Of a DNA stretch of 64,000 nt, positions 17,457-26,037 are shown piece by piece (position 1 is the stretch's first letter; every line of letters begins with the position of its first letter). Where the stretch lies: the NCBI GenBank assembly GCA_964633145.1, contig CAZWFE010000001.1, positions 1-64,000 on the forward strand, given 5' to 3'. The notes under the pieces are model-generated. The model made no database searches, was not told where the DNA came from, and was given only the letters and a program-made list of their open reading frames with translations. Position numbers and translations under genes: made by a program. This DNA is from CAJXSD01 sp964633145 (GTDB lineage Bacteria > Pseudomonadota > Alphaproteobacteria > Rhodobacterales > Rhodobacteraceae).

Positions 17457-17481
17457 CCTTGGCAATCGGTGTGCATACACT
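17453..17481 (+). promoter_or_regulatory. Sigma-70-type promoter of trxA
   Basis: TTGACC (17453-17458) and TACACT (17476-17481) are separated by exactly 17 bases, ending 31 bases before the trxA start. The -35 box overlaps the addA stop codon. Confidence 0.6.
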
Positions 17482-17512
17482 TTGCCCAACTTATTCGTCG
17501 TAGGAGACCACA

Positions 17513-17833
17513 ATGGCAACAGTCGCAGTTACAGACGCAACCTTTGAAGCAGAGGTCATCAAATCCGATGTCCCCGTGGTTGTGGATTTTTGGGCAGAAT
17601 GGTGCGGACCATGCAAAATGATCGGCCCAGTTCTTGAGGAACTGTCAACCGACATGGAGGGCCAAATCAAGGTCGTCAAAGTTGATGTCGATTCACAACA
17701 ACAAATGGCATCGCAACTGGGTGTGCGTGGCATTCCAGCCCTGTTCATTTTCAAAGATGGCCAAGTGGTATCAAACCGCGCTGGCGCAGCCCCCAAGGCA
17801 GCACTTGAGGCATGGATCAAAGAATCCATCTAA
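17513..17833 (+). CDS. trxA: Thioredoxin
   Basis: Cytoplasmic disulfide reductase, 106 residues. The active site WCGPCK (WAEWCGPCKM) and the cis-proline segment RGIPALFIF are present. TAGGAG precedes the ATG. The gene has its own promoter and terminator although it follows addA closely. Confidence 0.97.
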   Translation: MATVAVTDATFEAEVIKSDVPVVVDFWAEWCGPCKMIGPVLEELSTDMEGQIKVVKVDVDSQQQMASQLGVRGIPALFIFKDGQVVSNRAGAAPKAALEAWIKESI

Positions 17834-17859
17834 CCCCGCTTAGGGATACTTGATGAAAG

Positions 17860-17883
17860 AGGCCGTTTCGCGGCCTTTTTTTG
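17860..17883 (+). terminator. Rho-independent terminator of trxA
   Basis: AGGCCG (17860-17865) pairs with CGGCCT (17871-17876) around a TTTCG loop and is followed by seven T. Confidence 0.88.
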
Positions 17884-17957
17884 TGGCATGTTGGTCTGGG
17901 CTTGTGCAAACTGGGTCACGACCCCATATCCAAAGCAGACCCAGACAGGAGGCGGTA

Positions 17958-18512
17958 TTGTCAGACAACGAATTTCCCGGGTGGCATGGCACCACAATCA
18001 TCGGCGTGAAAAAAGCGGGCCAAGTGGTCATCGCAGGTGACGGCCAAGTCAGTTTGGGCCAAACCGTGATCAAAGGCACCGCCCGCAAGGTGCGCCGCCT
18101 GTCGGCGGGTGGGCATGATGTGATCTGCGGCTTTGCGGGGTCCACCGCCGATGCCTTTACCCTGCTAGAACGCCTTGAGGCCAAGTTAGAGGCCGCACCG
18201 GGCCAACTGCCCCGCGCGGCCGTGGAATTGGCCAAGGATTGGCGCACCGACAAATACCTGCAAAAGCTCGAGGCGATGTTAATCGTCACCGATGGTGATA
18301 ATCTGTTGGTAATTACAGGGGCCGGCGATGTGTTGGAACCTGAACACAATGTGGCCGCCATTGGATCGGGCGGCAATTTCGCATTGGCCGCCGCGCGCGG
18401 TATGATGGATACCGATTTGGACGCGGAAACAATCGCCCGCAAGGCAATGGCCATTGCCGCCGATATCTGTGTCTATACCAACGGAAACTTGACAGTAGAC
18501 ACGATTGGCTAA
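17958..18512 (+). CDS. hslV: ATP-dependent protease peptidase subunit HslV
   Basis: Threonine peptidase of the HslUV (ClpQY) protease, 184 residues. After processing, catalytic T12 (HGTTIIGV) becomes the N-terminus; the GDGQVSLG and GSGGNFALAAARG motifs follow. The TTG at 17958 is preceded by a perfect AGGAGG (17947-17952), and homologues begin at this point. The frame is open back to an ATG at 17850, but that would run through the trxA terminator. hslU lies one gene downstream. Confidence 0.95.
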   Translation: MSDNEFPGWHGTTIIGVKKAGQVVIAGDGQVSLGQTVIKGTARKVRRLSAGGHDVICGFAGSTADAFTLLERLEAKLEAAPGQLPRAAVELAKDWRTDKYLQKLEAMLIVTDGDNLLVITGAGDVLEPEHNVAAIGSGGNFALAAARGMMDTDLDAETIARKAMAIAADICVYTNGNLTVDTIG

Positions 18513-18515
18513 TCC

Positions 18516-19583
18516 ATGACCGAAATTTCAGATGACATCAAATCCGCCGTTTCCGCCGGCATCGTGACCGAAGCACAGGCCGCATCATTACTGGCCCATG
18601 TGCAGTCGCGTCAAGGCCAGCGTGACCATATGGCCGCCGATGACGAACCGTTCGAATTTTTCCGCGGCTTTGCCGAGATTTTCGTAACCGTTGGCCTGTC
18701 GCTGTTACTGGCAGGTCTGTTCGGTGTGGCGTGGTTTGCGATTTCATCGCTGGTGGCCGGTCTGCTGCTGGCAGGGGTCAGCGCATATCTGGCGCGATAT
18801 TATACGTTGAAACGGCGCATGACTCTGCCCAGTATGATGCTGGCAATCGCAACCATAGGTGGGGCATGTGTCGCTGTTTTTGCCGTGTTAAACACAGGTT
18901 TAACAATACCAAAATCCAACTATGTGATCACCTTTGCGGCGGGGGCCGTGGTCAGCGTTGTTTATTTTGCGATCTATCGCCTGCCCTTTGCAATGTTTTT
19001 ATTTGGGCTAAATGTCTTGGGCCTGATCTATGCCGTGGCGGCAAATATCTCGACATTATACGCCGCGGCCCAAAACCCTAGCCAGTCGCTGTTTGATTTG
19101 GGCGCAGGATCGAATTTTGCGGCGGCATCATTGATCTATGGGTTTGGATTAATGGCCTTGGGCCTTTGGTTCGACATGAAAGACCCCCATCGCATCAGTC
19201 GATATTCGGCAACCGGGTTTTGGCTGCACATTCTGGCTGCGCCTGCGCTGGTCAATACGGGGGCAATGTCGTTGTATAATCTGGGCGGAACTATGGGGTA
19301 TCTGTCAACTGCGGCTTTGCTGATTGCGGTGACATTGTTTGCCGTGATCATTGACCGGCGATCCTTTTTGACGGCCGGTGTGTTTTATTTCATCGCGATC
19401 ATTTCATGGGCCGCCAATGAAACCATGGGCGCGACCACTGGCACGGCCAGTGTTATCTTCATCATTGGCGCATTTTTCACCGTCATTGGCACATGGTGGA
19501 TCCAAATCCGTTCCCGTATCATGCAGGCCCTGCCCGATTTTCCGGGCAAAGACCGCCTGCCCCCGTATCACATCAATGACTGA
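18516..19583 (+). CDS. Multi-pass membrane protein of unknown function between hslV and hslU
   Basis: A 355-residue protein with a short cytoplasmic N-terminus (residues 1-50, including IVTEAQAASLLAHVQSRQ) and about ten hydrophobic segments, beginning with IFVTVGLSLLLAGLFGVAWF. The N-terminal layout resembles DUF2157-type membrane proteins, but I cannot assign it firmly. It starts 3 bases after hslV and ends 7 bases before hslU, so it is expressed with the protease. No catalytic motif is visible. A role in membrane stress or in HslUV function is only a guess from context. Confidence 0.85.
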   Translation: MTEISDDIKSAVSAGIVTEAQAASLLAHVQSRQGQRDHMAADDEPFEFFRGFAEIFVTVGLSLLLAGLFGVAWFAISSLVAGLLLAGVSAYLARYYTLKRRMTLPSMMLAIATIGGACVAVFAVLNTGLTIPKSNYVITFAAGAVVSVVYFAIYRLPFAMFLFGLNVLGLIYAVAANISTLYAAAQNPSQSLFDLGAGSNFAAASLIYGFGLMALGLWFDMKDPHRISRYSATGFWLHILAAPALVNTGAMSLYNLGGTMGYLSTAALLIAVTLFAVIIDRRSFLTAGVFYFIAIISWAANETMGATTGTASVIFIIGAFFTVIGTWWIQIRSRIMQALPDFPGKDRLPPYHIND

Positions 19584-19590
19584 GGTTTGA

Positions 19591-20898
19591 ATGACTGATC
19601 TAACCCCCCGCGAAATCGTGTCTGAATTGGACCGTTTCATCATTGGACAACGTGACGCCAAGCGCGCCGTTTCTGTGGCGCTGCGGTCACGCTGGCGGCG
19701 CAAACAACTGTCTGCGGATCTGCGCGACGAAGTATACCCGAAAAACATCCTGATGATCGGGCCAACTGGCGTGGGCAAAACCGAAATTTCACGCCGTTTG
19801 GCCAAACTGGCCCGCGCCCCCTTTATCAAGGTTGAGGCGACAAAATTTACCGAAGTTGGCTATGTCGGTCGTGACGTAGAACAGATCATCCGCGATTTGG
19901 TGGACAGCGCCATTGCAATGATCCGCACCCAAATGCGCGATGATGTCCGTGCCAACGCCATCCAAGCCGCAGAAGACCGCGTTTTGGACGCCATAGCCGG
20001 CCCCGATGCGCGCCCTGCCACCCGCGATATGTTTCGCAAAAAATTACGCGCGGGCGAATTGGACAACACCGAAATCGAAATTGATGTGTCTGACACATCG
20101 AATCCAATGTCTATGTTTGACGTTCCGGGCCAACCGGGGTCGCAAATGGGTATGATGAACCTTGGCGATATTTTCGGCAAAGCAATGAGCGGGCGCACAA
20201 CACGCCGCAAAATGACAGTCGCAGACAGTCACGATTTGCTGGTCAGCGAAGAGGCAGACAAACTGCTGGACGATGAAACGGTAACGCGCGCCGCGTTAGA
20301 GGCCGTTGAAAACAATGGTATCGTATTCTTGGACGAAATTGACAAAGTTTGCGCCCGCACTGATGCCCGCGGTGCCGATGTCAGCCGCGAAGGTGTGCAG
20401 CGCGACCTGCTGCCCCTGATTGAGGGTACGACCGTTTCCACCAAACATGGCCCCGTGAACACCGATCACATCCTGTTCATCGCATCAGGCGCGTTTCATG
20501 TCGCCAAACCATCAGATTTGCTGCCCGAATTGCAGGGCCGTTTGCCAATTCGTGTTGAATTACAACCGCTGACAGAATCGGATTTCGTGGCCATTCTGAC
20601 CGACACCGACAACGCCCTGACCCGCCAATACACCGCCTTGATGGGGACCGAAGGTGTAAGCGTTGATTTCACCGATGACGGCATTGCCGAGATTGCGAAA
20701 ATCGCAGCCGAGGTAAACCGCAGCGTCGAAAATATCGGCGCACGGCGTTTGTACACTGTCATGGAACGCGTCTTCGAAGAGCTTTCCTTTGTCGCGCCGG
20801 ACCGCACCGGCGACAGCGTGACTGTGAACGCAGAGTTTGTGAAAACAAACATTGGTGATTTGGCGGCCGGCGCAGACCTTAGCCGCTATGTCCTGTAA
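19591..20898 (+). CDS. hslU: HslU ATPase/unfoldase
   Basis: AAA+ unfoldase that feeds substrates to HslV. It has 435 residues. N-terminal PREIVSELDRFIIGQ, Walker A GPTGVGKTE, pore-loop TKFTEVGYVGRDVEQI, Walker B VFLDEIDK and the sensor region LQGRLPIRVEL are all present, with the I-domain between. The extreme C-terminus (LSRYVL) is the conserved tail that inserts into HslV. It converges with thiQ, 6 bases apart. Confidence 0.97.
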   Translation: MTDLTPREIVSELDRFIIGQRDAKRAVSVALRSRWRRKQLSADLRDEVYPKNILMIGPTGVGKTEISRRLAKLARAPFIKVEATKFTEVGYVGRDVEQIIRDLVDSAIAMIRTQMRDDVRANAIQAAEDRVLDAIAGPDARPATRDMFRKKLRAGELDNTEIEIDVSDTSNPMSMFDVPGQPGSQMGMMNLGDIFGKAMSGRTTRRKMTVADSHDLLVSEEADKLLDDETVTRAALEAVENNGIVFLDEIDKVCARTDARGADVSREGVQRDLLPLIEGTTVSTKHGPVNTDHILFIASGAFHVAKPSDLLPELQGRLPIRVELQPLTESDFVAILTDTDNALTRQYTALMGTEGVSVDFTDDGIAEIAKIAAEVNRSVENIGARRLYTVMERVFEELSFVAPDRTGDSVTVNAEFVKTNIGDLAAGADLSRYVL

Positions 20899-20904
20899 GT
20901 GGGC

Positions 20905-21606
20905 CTAGCCAGAACCGTGCAAATAATCCGCCAATGCCGGTGGCGGGTTTTGTAACAAATCACGGGTGTCGAACGCGCCCGTGATTTTATGGTCTGCCAC
21001 CAAGATAGTTTTGGGCGCAATGCGCAGCGCATCATTGGGATCATGCGTCACCATCAACACCGTGGCCCCAGACTGCGCAGCGACATCAGCCAGTAAATCC
21101 AACATTTCTTGCTTTAACGCAGGTCCCAACGCGGCAAAGGGTTCGTCCAGCAACAAAATTGGTTGTGCCTGCAACATGACACGCGCCAGCGCCGCGCGGC
21201 TGATTTGTCCACCCGATAACTGCGCCGGTTTGCGATCGGCCAATCCCGCCAAACCCACACGGTCCAATGCCTGCAAAATGCGGTCATGTTGATCCGCACT
21301 GATGCGGGATTTATGCGTCAGCGCCAGCGCAATGTTGCGGTAAATGGTCAAATGCGGAAACAGGTTATTATCCTGAAATAACATCGCAACGGGGCGCTGG
21401 GATGGCGGCAGTTTCGTGATATCTGTTCCTTGCCACAAAATGCGCCCCTGCTGCGGATGATCAAACCCCGCTAACACAGACAATAGTGTCGATTTACCTG
21501 CCCCTGACGGCCCCAACACGGCGTTTATTCCAACCTCGGGCGTAATCGCATCTGCGGATAGGTGAAAATTGCCTTGGTGAATATGCAGATCAATAATCTT
21601 TAACAT
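20905..21606 (-). CDS. thiQ: Thiamine ABC transporter ATP-binding protein
   Basis: ATPase of the ThiBPQ importer for thiamine and its phosphates, 233 residues. Walker A GPSGAGKST, Q-loop LFQDNNLF, signature LSGGQISRAALAR and Walker B ILLLDEPFAALG are visible. It overlaps thiP by 17 bases and is the last gene of the riboswitch-controlled operon. Confidence 0.93.
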   Translation of the reverse strand: MLKIIDLHIHQGNFHLSADAITPEVGINAVLGPSGAGKSTLLSVLAGFDHPQQGRILWQGTDITKLPPSQRPVAMLFQDNNLFPHLTIYRNIALALTHKSRISADQHDRILQALDRVGLAGLADRKPAQLSGGQISRAALARVMLQAQPILLLDEPFAALGPALKQEMLDLLADVAAQSGATVLMVTHDPNDALRIAPKTILVADHKITGAFDTRDLLQNPPPALADYLHGSG

Positions 21607-23107
21607 TGCGTCGCCCCCAGTAATCGCACAGGGCGAAAATCCCTAGTGATAATATCAATAACACAACCGCACCCGCAGCAGCCTGATCCATACGATAGGC
21701 GCCCATCAGTTGGTAAATCTTTAGCGGTAAAGTGGCCTGTTCAGATGTGCCAAACAACACGATCACGCCCAAATCCCCCATCGACAGCGCCGCCGTCACC
21801 CCCGCCGCAAACCCCAAGGGTTGGCGCAGGCGCGGAATAAACACCCAGCGCAGCCACGCGATTGGCCCCAGCCCCAGCGATTGCGCCAATCGTGTGTAAT
21901 TGACCCGTATCGTTTCCGCAGGCGGCCGCAAAATCCGCAGCACAAAGGGCAGCGATAATACCGCATTCAACACACAGGTCACGCCCAGCGCCCAATCAAA
22001 TGGATTTGCAAAGTTCCGAATAATCAAAAACAATCCCGCCCCCAATACCAGCGGTGAAATGGCCAGTCCTGCGGTTCCGATCACCTCGCCCCAGCGGGTG
22101 GTCAGCGGCAGGGCCAGTGCCAGACATAGGGCTGTGGAGACCGCCGCAATCACAATCGACCGACCCGCAGCCCCCCACACCGCCATGCCCAGCGTTGGGA
22201 CACCTGTGATCCCTTGGGCTACGACCATGACAACTGGCAAGCCCAAAAACACGATAGCCGCAGTGATCCACAGACCATCCCCAAAGGCGATACGCCAATG
22301 ATCAACGGGCCAGAAAACCCTGCGATCGCGCGTGTTAGACACGGTTTCGCGGCCAGATATCATCACCGTAATCACGGCGGCCGCCCCTGCCAATGCGGCC
22401 TGGATCAATGCCAAATTGGCAGCTTTGGCCAAATCAAAATCATACCGAAACGCTTGGTATATCGCCAATTCTATCGTCGTGGCCTTGGGCCCACCGCCCA
22501 ATGTCAGCGCCACCGCAAAGCTGGACAAACAAATCACAAAAATGATACCAAAGGCCGGCGGCAAAACCCGCATCAACATCGGCCATTCGACCACGCGAAA
22601 CATTGCCCAACCCCGCAGTCCCAACTGGCCGGCCAATCGCAGGTGTTCAGCAGGAACGCGTGACCACCCCTGCACAATCATCCGCGTGGCCAGCGGTAAA
22701 TTGAAAAACACATGCACCAATAATACGCCAGCAATGCCGTATATAGACACTGGTTCGACACCAAACATACCCAAGGCACGGTTCACCAATCCGTTTTGGC
22801 CAAACACCGCCAAAACCCCCATAACCGCGATCAAAACGGGCAAAATAAACGGCGCACCCAAAGCTGTCATCACCCAGTCACGCCCCCAAAACCGTCGTCG
22901 CGCCAGCGCACGCGCCAATGGCACTGCAAATAAACACGACAACAGCGCTGACAACAGCGATTGCAAAACAGTAAATCGCAGCGCCGCCCAATCAGCCGCG
23001 CCAATGGCACGCCCCGACTGGGCCCAGCCCCAAACTGTCGCCAGCGGGGCCAGAACCAACAGCGCGACAAACGCGCCCGTGATTATTGCGACAGTGCGGT
23101 GCGCCAT
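21590..23107 (-). CDS. thiP: Thiamine ABC transporter permease
   Basis: A 505-residue inner-membrane permease with two fused permease domains and about twelve membrane helices, the ThiP arrangement. EAA-type loops appear around LRLAGQLGLRGWAMFRVVEW and TRLAQSLGLGPIAWLRWVF. It overlaps thiB by 25 bases and thiQ by 17. Confidence 0.93.
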   Translation of the reverse strand: MAHRTVAIITGAFVALLVLAPLATVWGWAQSGRAIGAADWAALRFTVLQSLLSALLSCLFAVPLARALARRRFWGRDWVMTALGAPFILPVLIAVMGVLAVFGQNGLVNRALGMFGVEPVSIYGIAGVLLVHVFFNLPLATRMIVQGWSRVPAEHLRLAGQLGLRGWAMFRVVEWPMLMRVLPPAFGIIFVICLSSFAVALTLGGGPKATTIELAIYQAFRYDFDLAKAANLALIQAALAGAAAVITVMISGRETVSNTRDRRVFWPVDHWRIAFGDGLWITAAIVFLGLPVVMVVAQGITGVPTLGMAVWGAAGRSIVIAAVSTALCLALALPLTTRWGEVIGTAGLAISPLVLGAGLFLIIRNFANPFDWALGVTCVLNAVLSLPFVLRILRPPAETIRVNYTRLAQSLGLGPIAWLRWVFIPRLRQPLGFAAGVTAALSMGDLGVIVLFGTSEQATLPLKIYQLMGAYRMDQAAAGAVVLLILSLGIFALCDYWGRRNVKDY

Positions 23108-24063
23108 TCTTCTATCGCGGTGTCGCGCATGTCTGCAGCCTGATTTTCATCCATATAGACAGCCTGCGACGGAATCGGCAAATCAGCAAAGGCCTGTGGC
23201 CAGTCCGCCATCGGCTGCGCCGCAGGATAGGACCAGTTGGTCATCGGGATCAGCGATTGAAACGCATCCGACATGACAAACGCCATGAATTGATCGGCCA
23301 ATTCGGGTTGATCGGTGCCCGCCACCTTGGCCGCCAATTCGAAATAGGGGTAATGCCCAGCGTCAAAAATCGCCGCACGTTTGGTGTCATCACCCTCGGC
23401 CACGATGTGATAGGCGGGCGATGTGTTAAACGACAACACAACCGCAGCTTCACCATCGGTGAACAATCCGTATGCTTCGGACCATCCTTTGGTCACAGTC
23501 AGAATGTGGGGTGCCAAACGTTGCCAAAACGCCCCCGCTTGGTCGCCATAGGTCGCCTTGACCCACAACACCAATGCCAAACCAGAAATTGATGTCCGCG
23601 GATCTTGGATCACGATTTTCTGACCCTCTGGCAGGTTCAACAAATCATCGAAACTGGCCAGCGGTGTCGTCACCCGTGTCGCGTCATACACAAACGATAC
23701 ATAGGACCAGTTGAACGGCAAAAACACATCATCGGTCCAATCAATCGGCAAATCCAAATCCGCATTGTTCTGCCCATGTGGCGCAAACAAATCTGTGGAC
23801 CGCGCTTTGCGTGTCACATCGGTGTTCAGACCAATAACGATATCGGCATCGGTCGATGGCCCCTCTAACATCAGGCGGGGCAATAAATCGCCAGCCGAAA
23901 ATTTCAGATCACAGGCACAGGTTTCTTCAAACGCGGCCTCAATCGATGGGCCCGGTCCCCATTCAGATGTAAAATAATCGGGTGCATAGACATTCAAAAC
24001 GGGTGTTTCAGCCGCCGCAGCAGTTGCAAAAATGACGCCCGCAGCAAGGGATAGGTATTTCAT
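23083..24063 (-). CDS. thiB: Thiamine ABC transporter periplasmic binding protein
   Basis: A 326-residue solute-binding protein with a signal peptide (MKYLSLAAGVIFATAAAAE, cleavage after the alanine run). The mature part matches ThiB: VLNVYAPDYFTSEWGPGP near the N-terminus and FNTSPAYH in the middle. AAAGGAGAG precedes the ATG. It is the first gene after the TPP riboswitch, so thiamine or TPP import is repressed when TPP is plentiful. Confidence 0.94.
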   Translation of the reverse strand: MKYLSLAAGVIFATAAAAETPVLNVYAPDYFTSEWGPGPSIEAAFEETCACDLKFSAGDLLPRLMLEGPSTDADIVIGLNTDVTRKARSTDLFAPHGQNNADLDLPIDWTDDVFLPFNWSYVSFVYDATRVTTPLASFDDLLNLPEGQKIVIQDPRTSISGLALVLWVKATYGDQAGAFWQRLAPHILTVTKGWSEAYGLFTDGEAAVVLSFNTSPAYHIVAEGDDTKRAAIFDAGHYPYFELAAKVAGTDQPELADQFMAFVMSDAFQSLIPMTNWSYPAAQPMADWPQAFADLPIPSQAVYMDENQAADMRDTAIEEWRTALSQ

Positions 24064-24109
24064 TCAATCTCTCCTTTAGCATGCGGAGAGACGTGTGGGA
24101 TATGACCCA

Positions 24110-24193
24110 AACCTTCCCTCCGCCGGTTTTAACCGGATCAGGTTCAACGGGTCCGCTGTCGCGTCTCAGCCATCATGGCTCCCCGAGGTGGCC
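24110..24193 (-). promoter_or_regulatory. TPP riboswitch (thi box) of thiBPQ
   Basis: On the minus strand the THI-box core is clear: CACCTCGGGG, then GGCTGAGA (CTGAGA at 24169-24164), CCCGTTG, AACCTGATCCGG (24144-24133), TTAAAACCGG and GGAGGGA. The hairpin CCGGTT-AAAACCGG is the conserved P4-P5 region. It ends about 45 bases before the thiB start, with no strong intrinsic terminator between, so control is probably at translation start. Confidence 0.95.
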
Positions 24194-24286
24194 CCTGTTT
24201 ACCCCGCCACGATCCGCCACACAAGATGAAATCGCTTGAGCCTTGGCCATCATACCGCTAGAGACATACCCAAAGGAGATCAGGAC

Positions 24287-25393
24287 ATGAGCGTTAACAC
24301 CTTTGGACATCTTTTCCGCGTCACCACTTGGGGCGAAAGCCACGGGCCAGCCCTGGGCGCGACCGTCGATGGCTGCCCCCCCGGTGTGACGATTGACGCG
24401 GCTGATCTGCAACATTGGCTGGACAAACGCAAACCGGGCCAAAACAAATTCACAACGCAACGGCGCGAACCCGATCAGGTGCAAATATTGTCTGGCGTGT
24501 TTGATGGGCAATCCACGGGCACACCGATCCAATTGATGATCGAAAACACCGATCAACGCTCCAAGGATTATGGCAATATTTCCGAAACCTTCCGCCCCGG
24601 ACACGCCGATATCACCTATTGGCAGAAATATGGCATCCGCGATTATCGCGGGGGCGGCCGATCCTCGGCGCGCGAAACGGCGGCCCGCGTGGCGGCAGGT
24701 GGCGTTGCACGCGCCGCGCTGAAAACACTGGCGCCCAATCTGGAAATCACGGGGTACATGACGCAAATCGGGCCCCACAAAATCAACCCAGATAATTTTG
24801 ACTGGGATCAAATCGACCAAAACGCATTCTGGACACCAGACGCACAGGCCGCATCAGACTGGGCCGCATACCTTGACGATATCCGCAAATCCCACGATTC
24901 TGTCGGCGCCGTGATCGAGGTCACCGCACGCAATGCCCCTGCAGGCCTAGGCGCACCAATCTATGGCAAACTCGACACAGACCTTGCCGCCGCCATGATG
25001 TCCATCAACGCGGTCAAAGGTGTCGAAATCGGCCAAGGCATGAACGCAGCCGCCCTGACGGGCTCCGAAAATGCAGACGAAATCTTTATGGGCAACGATG
25101 GCCAACCGGTCTATTCCTCAAACAACGCAGGCGGCATCTTGGGCGGCATTTCCACAGGTCAGGACATCGTGGTCCGCTTTGCGGTCAAACCCACGTCATC
25201 GATCCTAACCCCACGCCAATCCATCACAAAGTCTGGCGACCCAATCGAAGTTGTGACCAAAGGCCGCCATGATCCCTGCGTCGGCATCCGCGCCGTCCCC
25301 GTGGGCGAGGCGATGATGGCCTGCGTCATTCTCGATCACATCCTGCTACATCGTGGCCAAATCGGCGAAAACCGCGGCAAAATCGGGAAATAA
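24287..25393 (+). CDS. aroC: Chorismate synthase
   Basis: Converts 5-enolpyruvylshikimate 3-phosphate to chorismate using reduced FMN; last step of the shikimate pathway. It has 368 residues. Signatures GESHGPALG, RPGHADITYWQKYG, GGRSSARETAARVA and the C-terminal GRHDPCVGIRAVPV are present. AAGGAG precedes the ATG at 24287; an in-frame ATG at 24236 is upstream of it. aroE of the same pathway is at 43.8 kb. Confidence 0.96.
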   Translation: MSVNTFGHLFRVTTWGESHGPALGATVDGCPPGVTIDAADLQHWLDKRKPGQNKFTTQRREPDQVQILSGVFDGQSTGTPIQLMIENTDQRSKDYGNISETFRPGHADITYWQKYGIRDYRGGGRSSARETAARVAAGGVARAALKTLAPNLEITGYMTQIGPHKINPDNFDWDQIDQNAFWTPDAQAASDWAAYLDDIRKSHDSVGAVIEVTARNAPAGLGAPIYGKLDTDLAAAMMSINAVKGVEIGQGMNAAALTGSENADEIFMGNDGQPVYSSNNAGGILGGISTGQDIVVRFAVKPTSSILTPRQSITKSGDPIEVVTKGRHDPCVGIRAVPVGEAMMACVILDHILLHRGQIGENRGKIGK

Positions 25394-25399
25394 ACCCGC

Positions 25400-25450
25400 T
25401 TTCATTTTTGTGAAAATACTCTCGGGGGTACGGGGGCAGACAGCCCCCGT
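25400..25450 (-). repeat. Bipartite 3' repeat element, copy B
   Basis: On the minus strand: ACGGGGGCTGTCTGCCCCCG hairpin, then CCCCCGAGAGTATTTTCAC, then AAAAATGAAAGC. It matches copy A almost base for base, including the TGTCT loop. Here it overlaps the last 16 or so codons of the TIGR04282 gene, whose stop codon lies within the AAAATGAAA block. Confidence 0.75.
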
Positions 25451-26037
25451 TTCAACCGCTGCAAATCGCACAGTTCATCAACATCGTGTAAAACATCACA
25501 ATATCCGATGGCCCAGCCATCCATCCGCGCCACCGTTTGCGCCAATGTATCCGACACCGACCAGGTCACACCATCAAACAGCTTAGGTCGGCAAATTTGC
25601 CCCAATCGCGCGCCCACCAACCAAAATCCACCGTCGGCGGCGGGACCGAAAATAAAATCGCGGCCCTGCAGTTTATCAAACGCGAACCGAATGTGGGCAG
25701 GTGTCACCTCTGGAATATCGCCACCAATCAAACAAACGGGGCCATCAGGCACCGCAGACAACAAACGCGCCATACGCGCGCCCAAATCTCCACGGCCCTG
25801 CGGCATCCTCGGAATATCAGCCGGCCAAAATCGGCTGGTCATCCCATCCCGATCTGGTGATACGGCCAAAACCAAATCCCAACGCGGATCCCGCAAACGG
25901 CGGATCAGACGGCGGGTTTGGTGACGAAACCACCATGCGGCAGCTGTCATGCCAATATCGCGGCCCAATCGTGTTTTGACACGACCAGCGACGGGCTCTT
26001 TGACCATAATGATCAGCGTGGGACGGGCTTTAGGCAA
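25402..26037 (-). CDS. TIGR04282 family glycosyltransferase (DUF2064)
   Basis: A 211-residue GT-A-fold nucleotidyl/glycosyltransferase-like protein. The N-terminus IIMVKEPVAGRVKTRLG is the family hallmark, followed by LIGGDIPEV and FGPAADGGFWLVG. The family is named for arsenosugar synthesis in some bacteria; no arsenic genes are seen here, so its substrate is open. The C-terminal tail from about residue 194 is encoded by 3' repeat copy B and is probably not part of the fold. It overlaps dapE by 8 bases. Confidence 0.85.
   Translation of the reverse strand: MPKARPTLIIMVKEPVAGRVKTRLGRDIGMTAAAWWFRHQTRRLIRRLRDPRWDLVLAVSPDRDGMTSRFWPADIPRMPQGRGDLGARMARLLSAVPDGPVCLIGGDIPEVTPAHIRFAFDKLQGRDFIFGPAADGGFWLVGARLGQICRPKLFDGVTWSVSDTLAQTVARMDGWAIGYCDVLHDVDELCDLQRLKRGLSAPVPPRVFSQK

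Noticed and set aside
22332..23276. Plus-strand frame of 314 codons opposite thiP
   Set aside because: The translation is low-complexity, rich in Ala, Thr and Asn, with no family motif; it is the complement of a clear permease gene.
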